From Rhodobacteraceae bacterium UBA6213 (GTDB lineage Bacteria; Pseudomonadota; Alphaproteobacteria; Rhodobacterales; Rhodobacteraceae), in contig DISJ01000013.1 in the NCBI GenBank assembly GCA_002421605.1, positions 73,976 through 137,975 of the forward strand: a stretch of DNA of 64,000 nucleotides, given 5' to 3'. The notes under the pieces were generated by a model. That model was not told where the DNA came from. It worked only from the letters and a program-made list of their open reading frames with translations, and searched no databases. Numbering within the stretch: position 1 is the stretch's first letter; the number at the start of each line of letters is the position of its first letter. Shown one piece after another: positions 26,626-35,149 of the stretch. The position numbers and the translations under genes were made by a program.

Positions 26626-28056
26626 ATGTGGACTACCGGAATTAGCCTTTCGTCTAAACGCGATGCACTTTTCGGTATGTCGCTGACGCGCAAGTTTTTG
26701 CTTGCTACCGCGTTGTTTTTCTTTGTTTTGGTCATTGCCGTTGGCGGTTGGATCACCCGACGCATTGAAGAAAGCGTGTTGATTCGGAACGCGGAATTCG
26801 CCGCTTACTACATGAACAGCTTTCTTGAACCGAATGTGCAAAGCCTCGACGAAGGGCTTGACCTATCTGCCGCTGATTACGCCGCGTTGACCCAGATCAG
26901 CGCCGACGACGCACTGCGCCGCCATGTACTGGCAATCAAGATCTGGCTACCGGATGGCACGGTGGTGTTTTCGACCGACAAGACGATTGAAGGTCAGAAA
27001 TTCGACCCCCAAGAGCTTGCTCGCCCGCTGCAAGGCGAGATCGGCGCCTATCTGGACGCCCTAGATGCCGAAGAGAACGCGCATGAAAGGTCTTTGGATG
27101 GGCCAATTTACGAGGTCTACATCCCTCTGCACAGCAACAAGACCGGCGCCATCATCGCGGTTGGCGAATTCTACGAAGATGCCGCGGTGCTCAAACTGCA
27201 GTTGCAGGATGCGTTCTCTCGCAGCCTCGAGGTTCTGGGCGCAGTCAGCCTTCTGGTCTTTGCCGCGCTTTATGTGATGGTGACCAAAGGCACGCACACG
27301 ATCGACAACCAGCGCGCCAAGCTTAAATCGCTTGGCGACGCGCAGGAAGACCTGGTCCGGCAGTCCGAGGCGATTGCGCGCGAGGTCGAGGTAGGCAAGC
27401 GCAATCTTGTGGAAATCGACCGGCTGTTCCGGCGGCGGGTTGGGCTGGAATTGCATGACGGGCCATCGCAGCTTTTGACCTTCGTGTTGTTGAACCTTGA
27501 CGAGATTGCCGACATCGACATCAAAAGCGGCGGCGCGAACTCACAGGAAGTGCGTGCGCAGATCGAAAGGACAAAGCAGGTCGCGGCGGATGCGCTAAAG
27601 GAAGTACGATCCATTTCGGCGTCACTGTTTGCCGCCCAGAACGAAGACCTCGCCAGCGCGCCGATCAGGCTTTCGGATGCTGTTTCGCAGTTCGAGATGC
27701 GCAGCGGCCTCAAGGTGCAACGCAAAAACCTTGAGCTGACCGATCAGCTGCTACCCTCAGTCCGCCACAGCCTCGGACGGGTCGTGATCGAAGGGCTTAA
27801 CAACAGCTTCTGGCACAGCGGCGCGACCGAAATTTCGGTAGAAATTGCCCGCACCGACGCGCATCTGTCGGTTACGATTTCGGACAATGGGAACGGTGAA
27901 CTATCAGAAGATGCCGTAGCTGCAACAGCGAATGACGGGCGGATGGGCCTGCCTGGTATGCGCCTACGAATCGAAAGCCTTGGGGGCAGCCTGACGATAA
28001 AAAGCAACCCCGGCAAATCAACCACGCTTCAAATTCAAATACCTTTGTATACCTGA
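26626..28056 (+). CDS. membrane sensor histidine kinase, NarX/UhpB-like (HisKA_3)
   Basis: 476 residues. The first helix (about 23-44, KFLLATALFFFVLVIAVGGW) is followed by a periplasmic domain of about 155 residues and a second helix near 203-225 (LGAVSLLVFAALYVMV). A coiled linker leads to a HisKA_3 dimerisation region with GLELHDGPSQLLTFVLLNLD (histidine near 277), and the HATPase domain has VIEGLNNSFWHSGA and ISDNGNGELS with GRMGLPGMRLRIESLGG. These are the marks of kinases paired with NarL-type regulators; one is encoded convergently at 28139. ATG 26626 is chosen with AGGACGG upstream; ATG 26677 is an alternative. Its position next to the peroxidase promoter suggests control of the secretion operon (inference). 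Confidence 0.82.
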   Translation: MWTTGISLSSKRDALFGMSLTRKFLLATALFFFVLVIAVGGWITRRIEESVLIRNAEFAAYYMNSFLEPNVQSLDEGLDLSAADYAALTQISADDALRRHVLAIKIWLPDGTVVFSTDKTIEGQKFDPQELARPLQGEIGAYLDALDAEENAHERSLDGPIYEVYIPLHSNKTGAIIAVGEFYEDAAVLKLQLQDAFSRSLEVLGAVSLLVFAALYVMVTKGTHTIDNQRAKLKSLGDAQEDLVRQSEAIAREVEVGKRNLVEIDRLFRRRVGLELHDGPSQLLTFVLLNLDEIADIDIKSGGANSQEVRAQIERTKQVAADALKEVRSISASLFAAQNEDLASAPIRLSDAVSQFEMRSGLKVQRKNLELTDQLLPSVRHSLGRVVIEGLNNSFWHSGATEISVEIARTDAHLSVTISDNGNGELSEDAVAATANDGRMGLPGMRLRIESLGGSLTIKSNPGKSTTLQIQIPLYT

Positions 28057-28138
28057 ATTACAATTGCAGGTTGTGTTCTGCTGTTGCGACTATCGCATTA
28101 TAATATGCGTAGCCAAGATGCATAAAAAACGTCCGCCT

Positions 28139-28786
28139 TCAATTCGGGTTTTGCCTTCGGTATTCAAGCACAGCGCGCGTTCTATTGCTGACTCCAAACT
28201 TCTGCATGAGGCTCGTCATGTAGTATTTTACGGTCTGCTCGCTGATCTTCAGGCGCTCGGCTATCTGGCGGTTGGTCAGGCCGTTCTCCACCTCAGAAAT
28301 GACCTGAACTTCGCGGACATTGAGGTTGGTTTCAGCAGCTTCATTGAGCGATTTGTCATGCGCCGCCGCCACGAGCCTCATGGCGAATTCAGGCGAGACA
28401 AAGGACTGATTACTCAGGATCAACTGTAAGGCCGCGATCAGATCAGATGAGCTTATACCTTTGAGAATATAGCCTTTTGCGCCAAGTGAAAGCGCCGCGA
28501 TAGCCATTTTCGGATCGTCACTGGCGGTGACGACGACACAGCGCACCTGGGGAAGATTCTCCCGGATTATCCTGATTGCATTCAGCCCACCACCTTCAAT
28601 GCCAAGATCGACAATCATCAGATCGGGTTCGTGTTCGGTTGCAAGCCGGACGGCATCTCTGGAAGTGCTACCCTCGAATACAATGCTTGCAGCCGGCATC
28701 TTGCGCAATATCCGCACAAAACCTTCACGGACCACAGCGTGGTCATCGATAATGCCGATTCTTACCGACGTCATATTTGAAGCCAT
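28139..28786 (-). CDS. NarL/LuxR-family response regulator
   Basis: 215 residues. The receiver domain (1-125) has IGIIDDHAVVREGF, the phospho-acceptor aspartate in DLMIVDLGIEGGGL, and GAKGYILKGIS with the conserved lysine. The C-terminal LuxR helix-turn-helix (about 150-210) reads LNVREVQVISEVENGLTNRQ, IAERLKISEQTVKYYMTSLM and QKFGVSNRTRAV. ATG 28786 has GAGGCG upstream; ATG 28774 is an alternative. It is convergent with the HisKA_3 kinase gene, whose 3' end is 83 bp away, and is its probable partner although the two are not co-transcribed. Confidence 0.88.
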   Translation of the reverse strand: MASNMTSVRIGIIDDHAVVREGFVRILRKMPAASIVFEGSTSRDAVRLATEHEPDLMIVDLGIEGGGLNAIRIIRENLPQVRCVVVTASDDPKMAIAALSLGAKGYILKGISSSDLIAALQLILSNQSFVSPEFAMRLVAAAHDKSLNEAAETNLNVREVQVISEVENGLTNRQIAERLKISEQTVKYYMTSLMQKFGVSNRTRAVLEYRRQNPN

Positions 28787-28912
28787 CGTTCGCCTCGGAG
28801 TGCTACCCAGTTGATCTCTATAACACACTTATTATAATTCTATAAGACTTTGTTGGAAATAGATCGTTTTGGTGGTGAAACCGAGGCAAATAGCAGTTGT
28901 GGCAGGCTTGTC

Positions 28913-29280
28913 GGCTTGTCAGATTAAACCCGCTTGAGGCGGGCCGGGCGTCTTGGTAGCCTCCGGCCATGACCAAGCACTCTCCCTTTCGCTACTTCAA
29001 AACCTAGCCCGAGGTCATTCGCTTGGCCGTCATGTTGTACATCCAGTTTCCGCTGTCGCTGCGTAGTGTCGAGGATCTGCTACAAAAGCGCGGCATCGGC
29101 ATTTGCCACGAAACGATGCGGCTCTGGTGGGACCGGTTTGGACTGATATGCGCGTTTGAGATCCGAAAGCGCCGCGTAGATGGTATGCGGTCGAGCCGTT
29201 GGCGGTGGCACCTCGACGAGGTCTTCGTGAAGATCAACGGCGAGCGGCGCTATCTTGGTGAGCTGTCAATCGCGCACTAG
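28913..29280 (+). mobile_element. IS6-family element, 5' half, with an internal TAG
   Basis: The left end GGCTTGTCAGATTAAACC (28913) is preceded by a direct copy of GGCTTGTC (28905-28912). The transposase starts at ATG 28969 and reads MTKHSPFRYFKT, then TAG at 29005-29007, then PEVIRLAVMLYIQFPLSLRS through RWRWHLDEVFVKINGERRYL with the first catalytic aspartate. Homology stops at about 29258, and an unrelated short tail ends in TAG at 29280. The next residues expected in an IS6 transposase (W-RAVDHE) are found 2.7 kb away at 31929, so this is the 5' part of a split gene. Confidence 0.8.
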
Positions 29281-29344
29281 CGGATGTAGTACTGCGGCCC
29301 AGCGATTTCTTGGCACATCCCGGCAACGACAGGAGGTAGTAAGC

Positions 29345-30541
29345 ATGACCAGCCCAGACACCGCGGCCACAAGAGCCGAGACCGGACCGGTTTCACATCT
29401 TGGGCGTATCATCGCCATAGCCAGCGGCAAGGGCGGGGTTGGCAAGTCGACAGTGACTGCCAATCTGGCCGTGACATTGGCGCAACGGGGCCTGCGCGTG
29501 GGGTTGGTAGACGCCGATCTTTACGGCCCGTCGATCCCCGGCATGTTGGGCATCGACACGGCCTCGCCCCCGGCGATGGCCCCGGACGGCAAGGTGACCC
29601 CGGCTGTGGCGCATGGCGTCAAGGTGATGTCGATGGCGATGCTGACCGGCGACGACAGCCCGGCGATTCTGCGTGGCCCTATGGTGACGAAATACCTGCA
29701 GATGTTCATCGTGCAGGTGCAGTGGGGCGAACTTGATGTGCTGCTGCTTGACCTGCCACCGGGCACAGGCGACACCCAATTGACACTGGCACAGTCTTTC
29801 CCCCTGACCGGAGCCGTCGTCGTCAGCACGCCACAGGATGTCAGCTTGAAGATTGCGCGGCGCGGGTTGCGGATGCTGGAGAAGGTGAACGTGCCAATCC
29901 TTGGAATTGTCGAAAACATGAGCGGCTTTACCTGCCCTTCGTGTGGCGAGGTTACTCATATCTTTCACCACGGTGGCGCAAGAGAGATCGCGGCAACATT
30001 GGGTGTGCCGTATCTTGGGGCCATTCCGCTTGACCCGGCCATCGTGGACAGCGGCGACGATGGCCTGCCCCTGCCTGTCACCGCCCCCGACGGCCCCGCC
30101 GCCCGAGCCTATGCCAGCATCGCCGATACCCTGACGGGGGATTTGGCCCAAGCACCCGGCTTGCAGGTTCCGTTCGACTGGCAGTTGAACGCGGGTACCG
30201 GCAAGCCCGCGCCGGTGGCTGCGGTGCCCAAGGCCACGGCAGATCGGCCTTTGGCGCTAGATTTCGACGCGACCGGCCTAATCATCCGCTGGGCCGACCG
30301 GACCCAAACCATCGACCCGCGCGAATTGCGTCTGGCCTGTAACTGCGCGACTTGCCGTGACGAGATCAGTGGAAAGCGACTGCTTGTTCCGGCCTCGGTA
30401 CCGCTGGATGTTGTTCCGACGCGGATCTGGAGTGTCGGGAACTATGCCTTTGGCGTTAGGTTCAGCGACGGACATGACTCAGGCATTTATCCCCTTACCA
30501 TGCTGCGCGGGATTGAAAGCGCCGAGGCAGAAGATGTCTGA
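29345..30541 (+). CDS. Mrp/ApbC-type Fe-S cluster carrier P-loop ATPase with C-terminal DUF971 domain
   Basis: 398 residues. The deviant Walker A IASGKGGVGKSTVTANLAV is near residues 26-44, the Walker B-like LLLDLPPGTGDTQLTLAQ near 135, and the cluster-binding pair CPSC near 198-201 in GFTCPSCGE. From about 300 the chain continues as a DUF971 (gamma-butyrobetaine hydroxylase N-terminal-like) domain: LIIRWADRTQTIDPRELRLA then CNCATCRDE, which adds further cysteines. The family dimerises through the CPSC pair and transfers 4Fe-4S clusters. ATG 29345 has AGGAGG upstream. It overlaps the next gene by 8 bp. Both lie between the two halves of an IS6 transposase. Confidence 0.88.
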   Translation: MTSPDTAATRAETGPVSHLGRIIAIASGKGGVGKSTVTANLAVTLAQRGLRVGLVDADLYGPSIPGMLGIDTASPPAMAPDGKVTPAVAHGVKVMSMAMLTGDDSPAILRGPMVTKYLQMFIVQVQWGELDVLLLDLPPGTGDTQLTLAQSFPLTGAVVVSTPQDVSLKIARRGLRMLEKVNVPILGIVENMSGFTCPSCGEVTHIFHHGGAREIAATLGVPYLGAIPLDPAIVDSGDDGLPLPVTAPDGPAARAYASIADTLTGDLAQAPGLQVPFDWQLNAGTGKPAPVAAVPKATADRPLALDFDATGLIIRWADRTQTIDPRELRLACNCATCRDEISGKRLLVPASVPLDVVPTRIWSVGNYAFGVRFSDGHDSGIYPLTMLRGIESAEAEDV

Positions 30542-31772
30542 CACCCCAGCACCGCGCCGGATACGAGCGCAGGCCTCGCCGCGCGACTCACAAACCATGC
30601 GCTTCATCTTGGATGTCGCAATTCAGCCTGGCAGGGCGACAAGCTTCGATGGCCCACAGGACACCGCGCCGCTGAGTGTCGCACTGTTCGCTATCGACGG
30701 GGTGCAAAAGGTAAATGTGACCAGAGAGACAATCTTGGTGACCTGTGCGCCCGGCGAAGACTGGCAAATACTCAAGTCCCCTGTCGCCGCCGCGATCCGG
30801 CGGGTTCTGGATACGACCGACCAACCGCTTGGAGACACGACGGGTGATCCCCGGTCAACGGTGGACGACACTTCGCAACTAGCGAAAGTGAATGACATTC
30901 TCGACCGGCAAGCCAACCCGTCCATAGCCAAACACGGCGGCCGTGTTTCGGCGGAAAGCGTCGAGGACGGCGTTGTTTATCTGCGCTTGTCAGGTGGATG
31001 CCATGGCTGCGCGTCGTCGACCATGACACTCAAGAATGGCGTCGAAAAGATCCTCCGCGCCGCCATGCCCGAGATTGAGAAAATCGTCGATGTGACCGAC
31101 CACGCGACCGGAATAAACCCCTTCTATGAGAAGAAGCCCGGCCAGACCCCCTCATTCACCCGGTTGATCCCAGCAGATTGCATCGGCTGGGAGGATGGGC
31201 AGATTGCAATCGACCCGGATTATCTTTCATCCTGCCTTAGTTTGACGCCTGCACAACTGCGGGCCGGGCTGGAAAGCGGTGAGGTCACCATTACGACCCA
31301 TATCGAACCGGGGGCGGGCACAGATCGCACCCGAGTGATCGTGCGTGGACCGCAGCGCGCTTGGGCGGCCGATGTCCTGCCAGACGGAACCGCAAAAGAG
31401 GTGCCGCCACCACGACCGCCTTCGGCGGCCGAACTGGCGATCAGCAACCTGCCGCGCCGGGTGCGCGCCTATCTTGACGCCCTACCGACCGCAAAGTTGC
31501 CAATCTCTTATGGTCGCCTTGCGCGCGGACTGGGGATGTATGCTCCTGGTTCGGTGCGCAAGGTCACCGCAGCACTCGAAACCACGATGCGCGAGGATGC
31601 CGCAGCCAACCGCCCGTTCATCGCCGCGCGTGTCGTCTCGCGTGGGCCCGCGCAAAGCCCCGGTCGAGGTTTTTTTGACCTAGCCCGCGCTCTGGGACGC
31701 GGTCCGCAGCCCGAAGAATCCGATCAGGAGTTTCATCGCCGACAATTGTTGTCAAATCCGGACCCCGATTGA
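30534..31772 (+). CDS. Nfu-type Fe-S scaffold fused to two extra C-terminal domains
   Basis: 412 residues. Residues about 20-85 match the Nfu N-terminal domain (QTMRFILDVAIQPGRATSF, then LFAIDGVQKVNVTRETILVT). Residues 110-195 are the NifU-like C-terminal domain with GGCHGCASSTMTLKNGVEK, where Cys156 and Cys159 bind the cluster. Instead of ending there it has an extra domain at about 205-285 (DCIGWEDGQIAIDPDYLSS, then ITTHIEPGAGTDRTRVIVRG) that recalls DUF6522. A last domain of about 120 residues follows (LPRRVRAYLDALPTAKLPIS, YGRLARGLGMYAPGSVRK), reminiscent of alkyltransferase-like winged helices. It is probably co-transcribed with the Mrp gene as an Fe-S donor. Roles of the last two domains are unknown. 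Confidence 0.75.
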   Translation: MSDTPAPRRIRAQASPRDSQTMRFILDVAIQPGRATSFDGPQDTAPLSVALFAIDGVQKVNVTRETILVTCAPGEDWQILKSPVAAAIRRVLDTTDQPLGDTTGDPRSTVDDTSQLAKVNDILDRQANPSIAKHGGRVSAESVEDGVVYLRLSGGCHGCASSTMTLKNGVEKILRAAMPEIEKIVDVTDHATGINPFYEKKPGQTPSFTRLIPADCIGWEDGQIAIDPDYLSSCLSLTPAQLRAGLESGEVTITTHIEPGAGTDRTRVIVRGPQRAWAADVLPDGTAKEVPPPRPPSAAELAISNLPRRVRAYLDALPTAKLPISYGRLARGLGMYAPGSVRKVTAALETTMREDAAANRPFIAARVVSRGPAQSPGRGFFDLARALGRGPQPEESDQEFHRRQLLSNPDPD

Positions 31773-31928
31773 CAACAGACACTTGAAATCGGCGTGCGCG
31801 CGCTTTGAGCCTCGCAAAGGCAGATGGGGCGCATAGCGGCGAGACGGAACGCGCTGGTCAGCGGGCACAATTTCTGGATAGAATTCACCAGAAGATCGAT
31901 TTTCAGAAAATGTCAGCTCTGTTTCTGA

Positions 31929-32393
31929 CGGGCCGTCGATCACGAGGTCGAGGTGCTGAAAACCTACGTTGCAAAGCGTCGAGATCGTAAAGCTGCATTG
32001 AAATTCATAAGAAAATCGTGAAACGCCACCGCAAGCCAGCAGTCATTGTGACCGACAAGCTTAGATCCTATGGTGCGGCGCTGAAAGTCATCGGCAACGC
32101 GCCGAAACGGGAAACCGGCCGCTGGCTGAACAATCGGGCAGATAATTCTCATTTGCCATTTCGAAGGCGCGAGAGAGCGGTGCTACGCTTCCGACAGATG
32201 TGATGTCTGCAGAAGTTCGTCGCAGTACATGCGTCAGTTCACAACCTCTCCAACACGGAGCGCGCGCTCTACAGCCGACAAATTTCAAACTGAACCGTGC
32301 CGCCGCTCTTGCTGCGTGGCGCGGCCTCTGCGCAAATTGAAATAAGTCGGGTTTGAGTAAACTGAGACTGGTTCGCATTTGTCTGACAGCACC
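31929..32393 (+). mobile_element. IS6-family element, 3' half
   Basis: Translation resumes exactly where the 5' half at 28913-29280 stops: AVDHEVEVLKTYVAKRRDRK and AALKFIRK, then a frameshift near 32005, then IVKRHRKPAVIVTDKLRSYG with the second catalytic aspartate. NNRADNSHLPFRRRERAVLR follows, with Asp where intact enzymes have the catalytic Glu. After another shift the C-terminus reads HNLSNTERALYSRQNF. The right end is near 32375-32393; its complement is GGTGCTGTCAGACAAATGCG. Frameshifts and the changed catalytic residue make it inactive. Confidence 0.75.
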
Positions 32394-32460
32394 GCCACCG
32401 GAACGCCACTGAAATCCAAACGTCGCTGCCAAACGCGACGGCCAGTCAGAGGGTTAATGC

Positions 32461-32852
32461 AACTTTAACTCCAACCTGAAACAGCTTTCTTGGAACGACG
32501 CAGAGGAACCGATGCGGCACGAAAGCAAGTTTGCGGCCTGGAACAGGTAAGGCGGCGACAGCGTTTTCATCTTGCCGCTCAATCCGGTTCGGGCGCCGGA
32601 AGTCAAGTTCTCGGGGATCCCCGACAGGCTACTGGACAGCATCATTGACGATGCGCTGGCCGCAGGCGTTGCGCGGATGAGCTGCGAGTTCAACTCCGGC
32701 CTCGAGGCGAGGACCGATTTGCCATCTATCTGAACGACAAAGTGACCGGCCAGCAGGTGGACTACGAGTTTGGCGGCGAAGGCGTGAACGATCCAGAGCC
32801 ATTTCTGATGGTCGGGGGGCGCTACTGCAATACGTCAGTCATGCTGCTGACG
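32461..32852 (+). pseudogene. degraded gene of unknown function
   Basis: Three coding-like pieces follow each other in shifted or interrupted frames. NLKQLSWNDAEEPMRHESKF ends in TAA near 32549. GDSVFILPLNPVRAPEVKFS with DRLLDSIIDDALAAGVARMS continues in the same frame. After a frameshift near 32700 comes RFAIYLNDKVTGQQVDYEFG, then DPEPFLMVGGRYCNTSVMLL. I do not recognise the family. The last codons overlap the 3' end of the LysR gene on the other strand. Its position directly after an IS6 right end fits insertion-driven decay. Confidence 0.4.
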
Positions 32853-33740
32853 ATCGAGTTCGCTTTGCCATTCGGCGACGAAGCGAACGAATATCCGGGT
32901 CAGGCTCTCGCGTCTTGATGTGTCGGGCCAAACGGCGAAGAAACCCAGTGGGATCAACCGCCAGTCGGGCAGCAGTCGTACTAGCTTGCCCAAGGCTTCG
33001 CCGCGTGCGGCGAGGTGTTCCGGCAGGACGGTGGCGCCAAGGTTCTGGCAGGTGAAGTGATAGAGCGCATCGATACTGTCGGCCTCGAGCCGGGCTTGGC
33101 CCAGAACCTTCACCGTTTCGCCCTCTGGCCCGTGCAGCGTGATGATGTCCGAGCGGTGCTTGTAGCTCAGCCAATCCCAATCCTCGAGGTCAGTGGGGTG
33201 TGAGGGCGGCGGGCGGGTCGCCGCGTATCTGGCCCCCACCACCAGGGCCCGATCGCTTTCGCCCAGTTTGCGCGACATCATCGAACTGTCGTCAAGCCAT
33301 CCGGCGCGAATGTTCACGTCGAACCCGTCCTCCAGCAAATCCGTGCGCCCGTCGGTGAAACTGACCGACAGTGCTACCAGCGGGTGCCGCCGGACGAATT
33401 CCGCGATGGCCGTGGCCAGCGAGGACGAGGACATGAAGGCCGGCATCGACACCCTGAGCGCGCCAACCGGTTCCAGCGCAAGGGCGTTGAGTTCGTTCAA
33501 GCCGATTTCCGCGCTGCGCAGCATCTCGGCCGCGCGGGCGTAGAACATGCGCCCTTCGTTGGTTAGGGCAATCTTGCGGGTAGTGCGATACAGCAGAGTC
33601 ACGCCAAGAAAGTTCTCGAGATTCGACACCGTCTCGCTGACTCGTGACGGCGCAAGGCCGATGACCTTTGCAGCCGCCCGGAACGACCCCTCGTCAACGA
33701 CCCGCGCAAAGATCGCCATGTGGCGCAGATGCTCGATCAT
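32835..33740 (-). CDS. LysR-family transcriptional regulator
   Basis: 301 residues. The N-terminal winged helix (1-60) reads MAIFARVVDEGSFRAAAKVI then GLAPSRVSETVSNLENFLGV and TLLYRTTRKIALTNEGRMFY. The substrate-binding domain (about 90-290) has the form of the CrgA/DhcR-like subgroup (VSFTDGRTDLLEDGFDVNIR, LPEHLAARGE). It diverges from the gene at 33837 with a 96-bp intergenic region, so it most likely controls the operon DUF2218 - NmrA-like - membrane reductase - YedZ-like in response to a redox-active or aromatic ligand. Confidence 0.88.
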   Translation of the reverse strand: MIEHLRHMAIFARVVDEGSFRAAAKVIGLAPSRVSETVSNLENFLGVTLLYRTTRKIALTNEGRMFYARAAEMLRSAEIGLNELNALALEPVGALRVSMPAFMSSSSLATAIAEFVRRHPLVALSVSFTDGRTDLLEDGFDVNIRAGWLDDSSMMSRKLGESDRALVVGARYAATRPPPSHPTDLEDWDWLSYKHRSDIITLHGPEGETVKVLGQARLEADSIDALYHFTCQNLGATVLPEHLAARGEALGKLVRLLPDWRLIPLGFFAVWPDTSRRESLTRIFVRFVAEWQSELDRQQHD

Positions 33741-33836
33741 TGTTCTGCTTACCCGAACTATGACTTCCGTAATGGATGGATACCCGGATCAATGGCGTAG
33801 GGATAGATGTTCGTTGCAACACGACGGAGCATCGAC

Positions 33837-34133
33837 ATGAACGCGCGCGCATTCTTCAAGACAGAAAACGCAGAACGCTACCTGGCCACGCTTTGCAAGC
33901 ATTTCGGGCACAAGGTTCCGGTCTCCCATGAACCCGGCTCCGGCCGGATCGAACTGCCCTTCGGGCCATGCACCCTGCACGCCGACGCGGCGGGGTTGGG
34001 CCTGACCGCCACGGCCAGCGACCGGGCGCAACTCGACAAGACCATCCAGGTCATGTCCAGCCATCTGGAGCGGTTCGCCTTTCGCGAAAACCCCGAGCTG
34101 ACATGGACCTTCACCGAGGGCGCCGAGGCCTGA
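33837..34133 (+). CDS. DUF2218 domain protein
   Basis: 98 residues. The segment FFKTENAERYLATLCKHFGH (residues 6-25), a conserved central SGRIELPFGPCTLHAD and an end rich in acidic residues (ENPELTWTFTEGAEA) match DUF2218, small cytosolic proteins often encoded beside siderophore-interacting or ferric reductase proteins. Biochemical role unknown. CGGAG lies 7 bases before the ATG. It is the first gene right of the LysR gene and is followed 110 bp later by the NmrA-like reductase. Confidence 0.78.
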   Translation: MNARAFFKTENAERYLATLCKHFGHKVPVSHEPGSGRIELPFGPCTLHADAAGLGLTATASDRAQLDKTIQVMSSHLERFAFRENPELTWTFTEGAEA

Positions 34134-34243
34134 GGCCCGCCCCCTTTGGACACACACCCGGATCCAATCACAAGTGTTGCCGGGCATCCCGCCTGCAACA
34201 TTGTGGCTGGAGACCCTGTTTTCCGTGCGTCAGGAGTTTCCCA

Positions 34244-35089
34244 ATGACCTATGCCGTCACCGCTGTCTCCGGCCAACTTGGCCGCGAAATCGCCCGCGGA
34301 CTCATCTCCCAGCTAGGGGACGAAACCGTCATCGGGTTGGCCCGCACACCCAGCAAAGTCACCGATCTTGGGGTCGAGGTGCGCCCGGGTGACTACGACA
34401 AGCCGGAGCAATTGCAAACCTCGCTGGCCGGGGTCGACGCGCTGGTGATCGTCTCCGGCATGGCCCCGCCGGAGGATCGCATTCAGCAGCACCGCAACGT
34501 GATCGACGCCGCCCGCACCGCCGGTGTGAAAAAGCTGGTCTACACCAGCATCCTCGGCCCCGAGGTCGGCACCCGGTTTTCCCCCGTGGTGCAAAGCAAC
34601 CGCCAGACCGAAGCGGACATCAAGAATAGTGGGCTGAACTGGGCGATCGGGCGCAACGGCATCTATATCGAGCCGGATATCGAGTATCTCGAAAGCTACA
34701 AGGCCCGCGGCGAGATTGCCAACAGCGCCGGCGGCGGCAAATGCGGCTACACCACGCGCCCCGAACTGGCCCATGCTTATGCCGCGCTGCTGACGCGCGA
34801 CGAGCTGAACGGCGGCACCTACGACCTCAACGGCACGCCGATCACGCAAGATCAGCTGGCAGGCTACCTGAACCGCGCCTTCGACACTCATCTGACCTAC
34901 CGCGAGATGACGCCCGAAGCGTTCGTCGCCGACCGCACCGCCGAACTGGGCGATTTCATCGGCCCGATCATCGGCGGCATCTATCAGGGCATCCGGCAGG
35001 GCGTCTACGATCGCCGCGGCGCCTATGCCGAGGTCACCGGCCGCCCGCACCAATCCTGGGACGATTTTTTCTCAACCCTCCGCGCCTGA
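34244..35089 (+). CDS. NmrA-like NAD(P)-binding reductase, QOR2 type (second copy)
   Basis: 281 residues. YAVTAVSGQLGREIARGLIS gives the GxxGxxG-like dinucleotide loop. EVRPGDYDKPEQLQTSLAGV, then KLVYTSILGPEVGT and AIGRNGIYIEPDIEYLESY follow the YtfG/QOR2 pattern, the same layout as the protein at 939-1838 but with clearly different sequence. It should be a cytosolic NADPH:quinone reductase-like enzyme or a redox sensor. CAGGAG lies upstream of ATG 34244. The neighbours (membrane flavocytochrome and YedZ-like protein) point to a quinone- or electrophile-reducing operon. Confidence 0.82.
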   Translation: MTYAVTAVSGQLGREIARGLISQLGDETVIGLARTPSKVTDLGVEVRPGDYDKPEQLQTSLAGVDALVIVSGMAPPEDRIQQHRNVIDAARTAGVKKLVYTSILGPEVGTRFSPVVQSNRQTEADIKNSGLNWAIGRNGIYIEPDIEYLESYKARGEIANSAGGGKCGYTTRPELAHAYAALLTRDELNGGTYDLNGTPITQDQLAGYLNRAFDTHLTYREMTPEAFVADRTAELGDFIGPIIGGIYQGIRQGVYDRRGAYAEVTGRPHQSWDDFFSTLRA

Positions 35090-35149
35090 TTGCGACGGAA
35101 ATGCTGCGCTGCGGCGTTGTACGCCCAACCGACCGGAAAGAACTTCGAC

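Noticed and set aside
31871..31883. 13-bp TTTCTGGATAGAA shared with 6199-6211, a possible repeated element
   Set aside because: Beyond 13 bp the flanks do not align well, so chance or a very old relic is as likely.
31752..31943. Minus-strand ORF of 63 codons
   Set aside because: It overlaps the end of the nfu-fusion gene and an IS end; no start signal and no family match.
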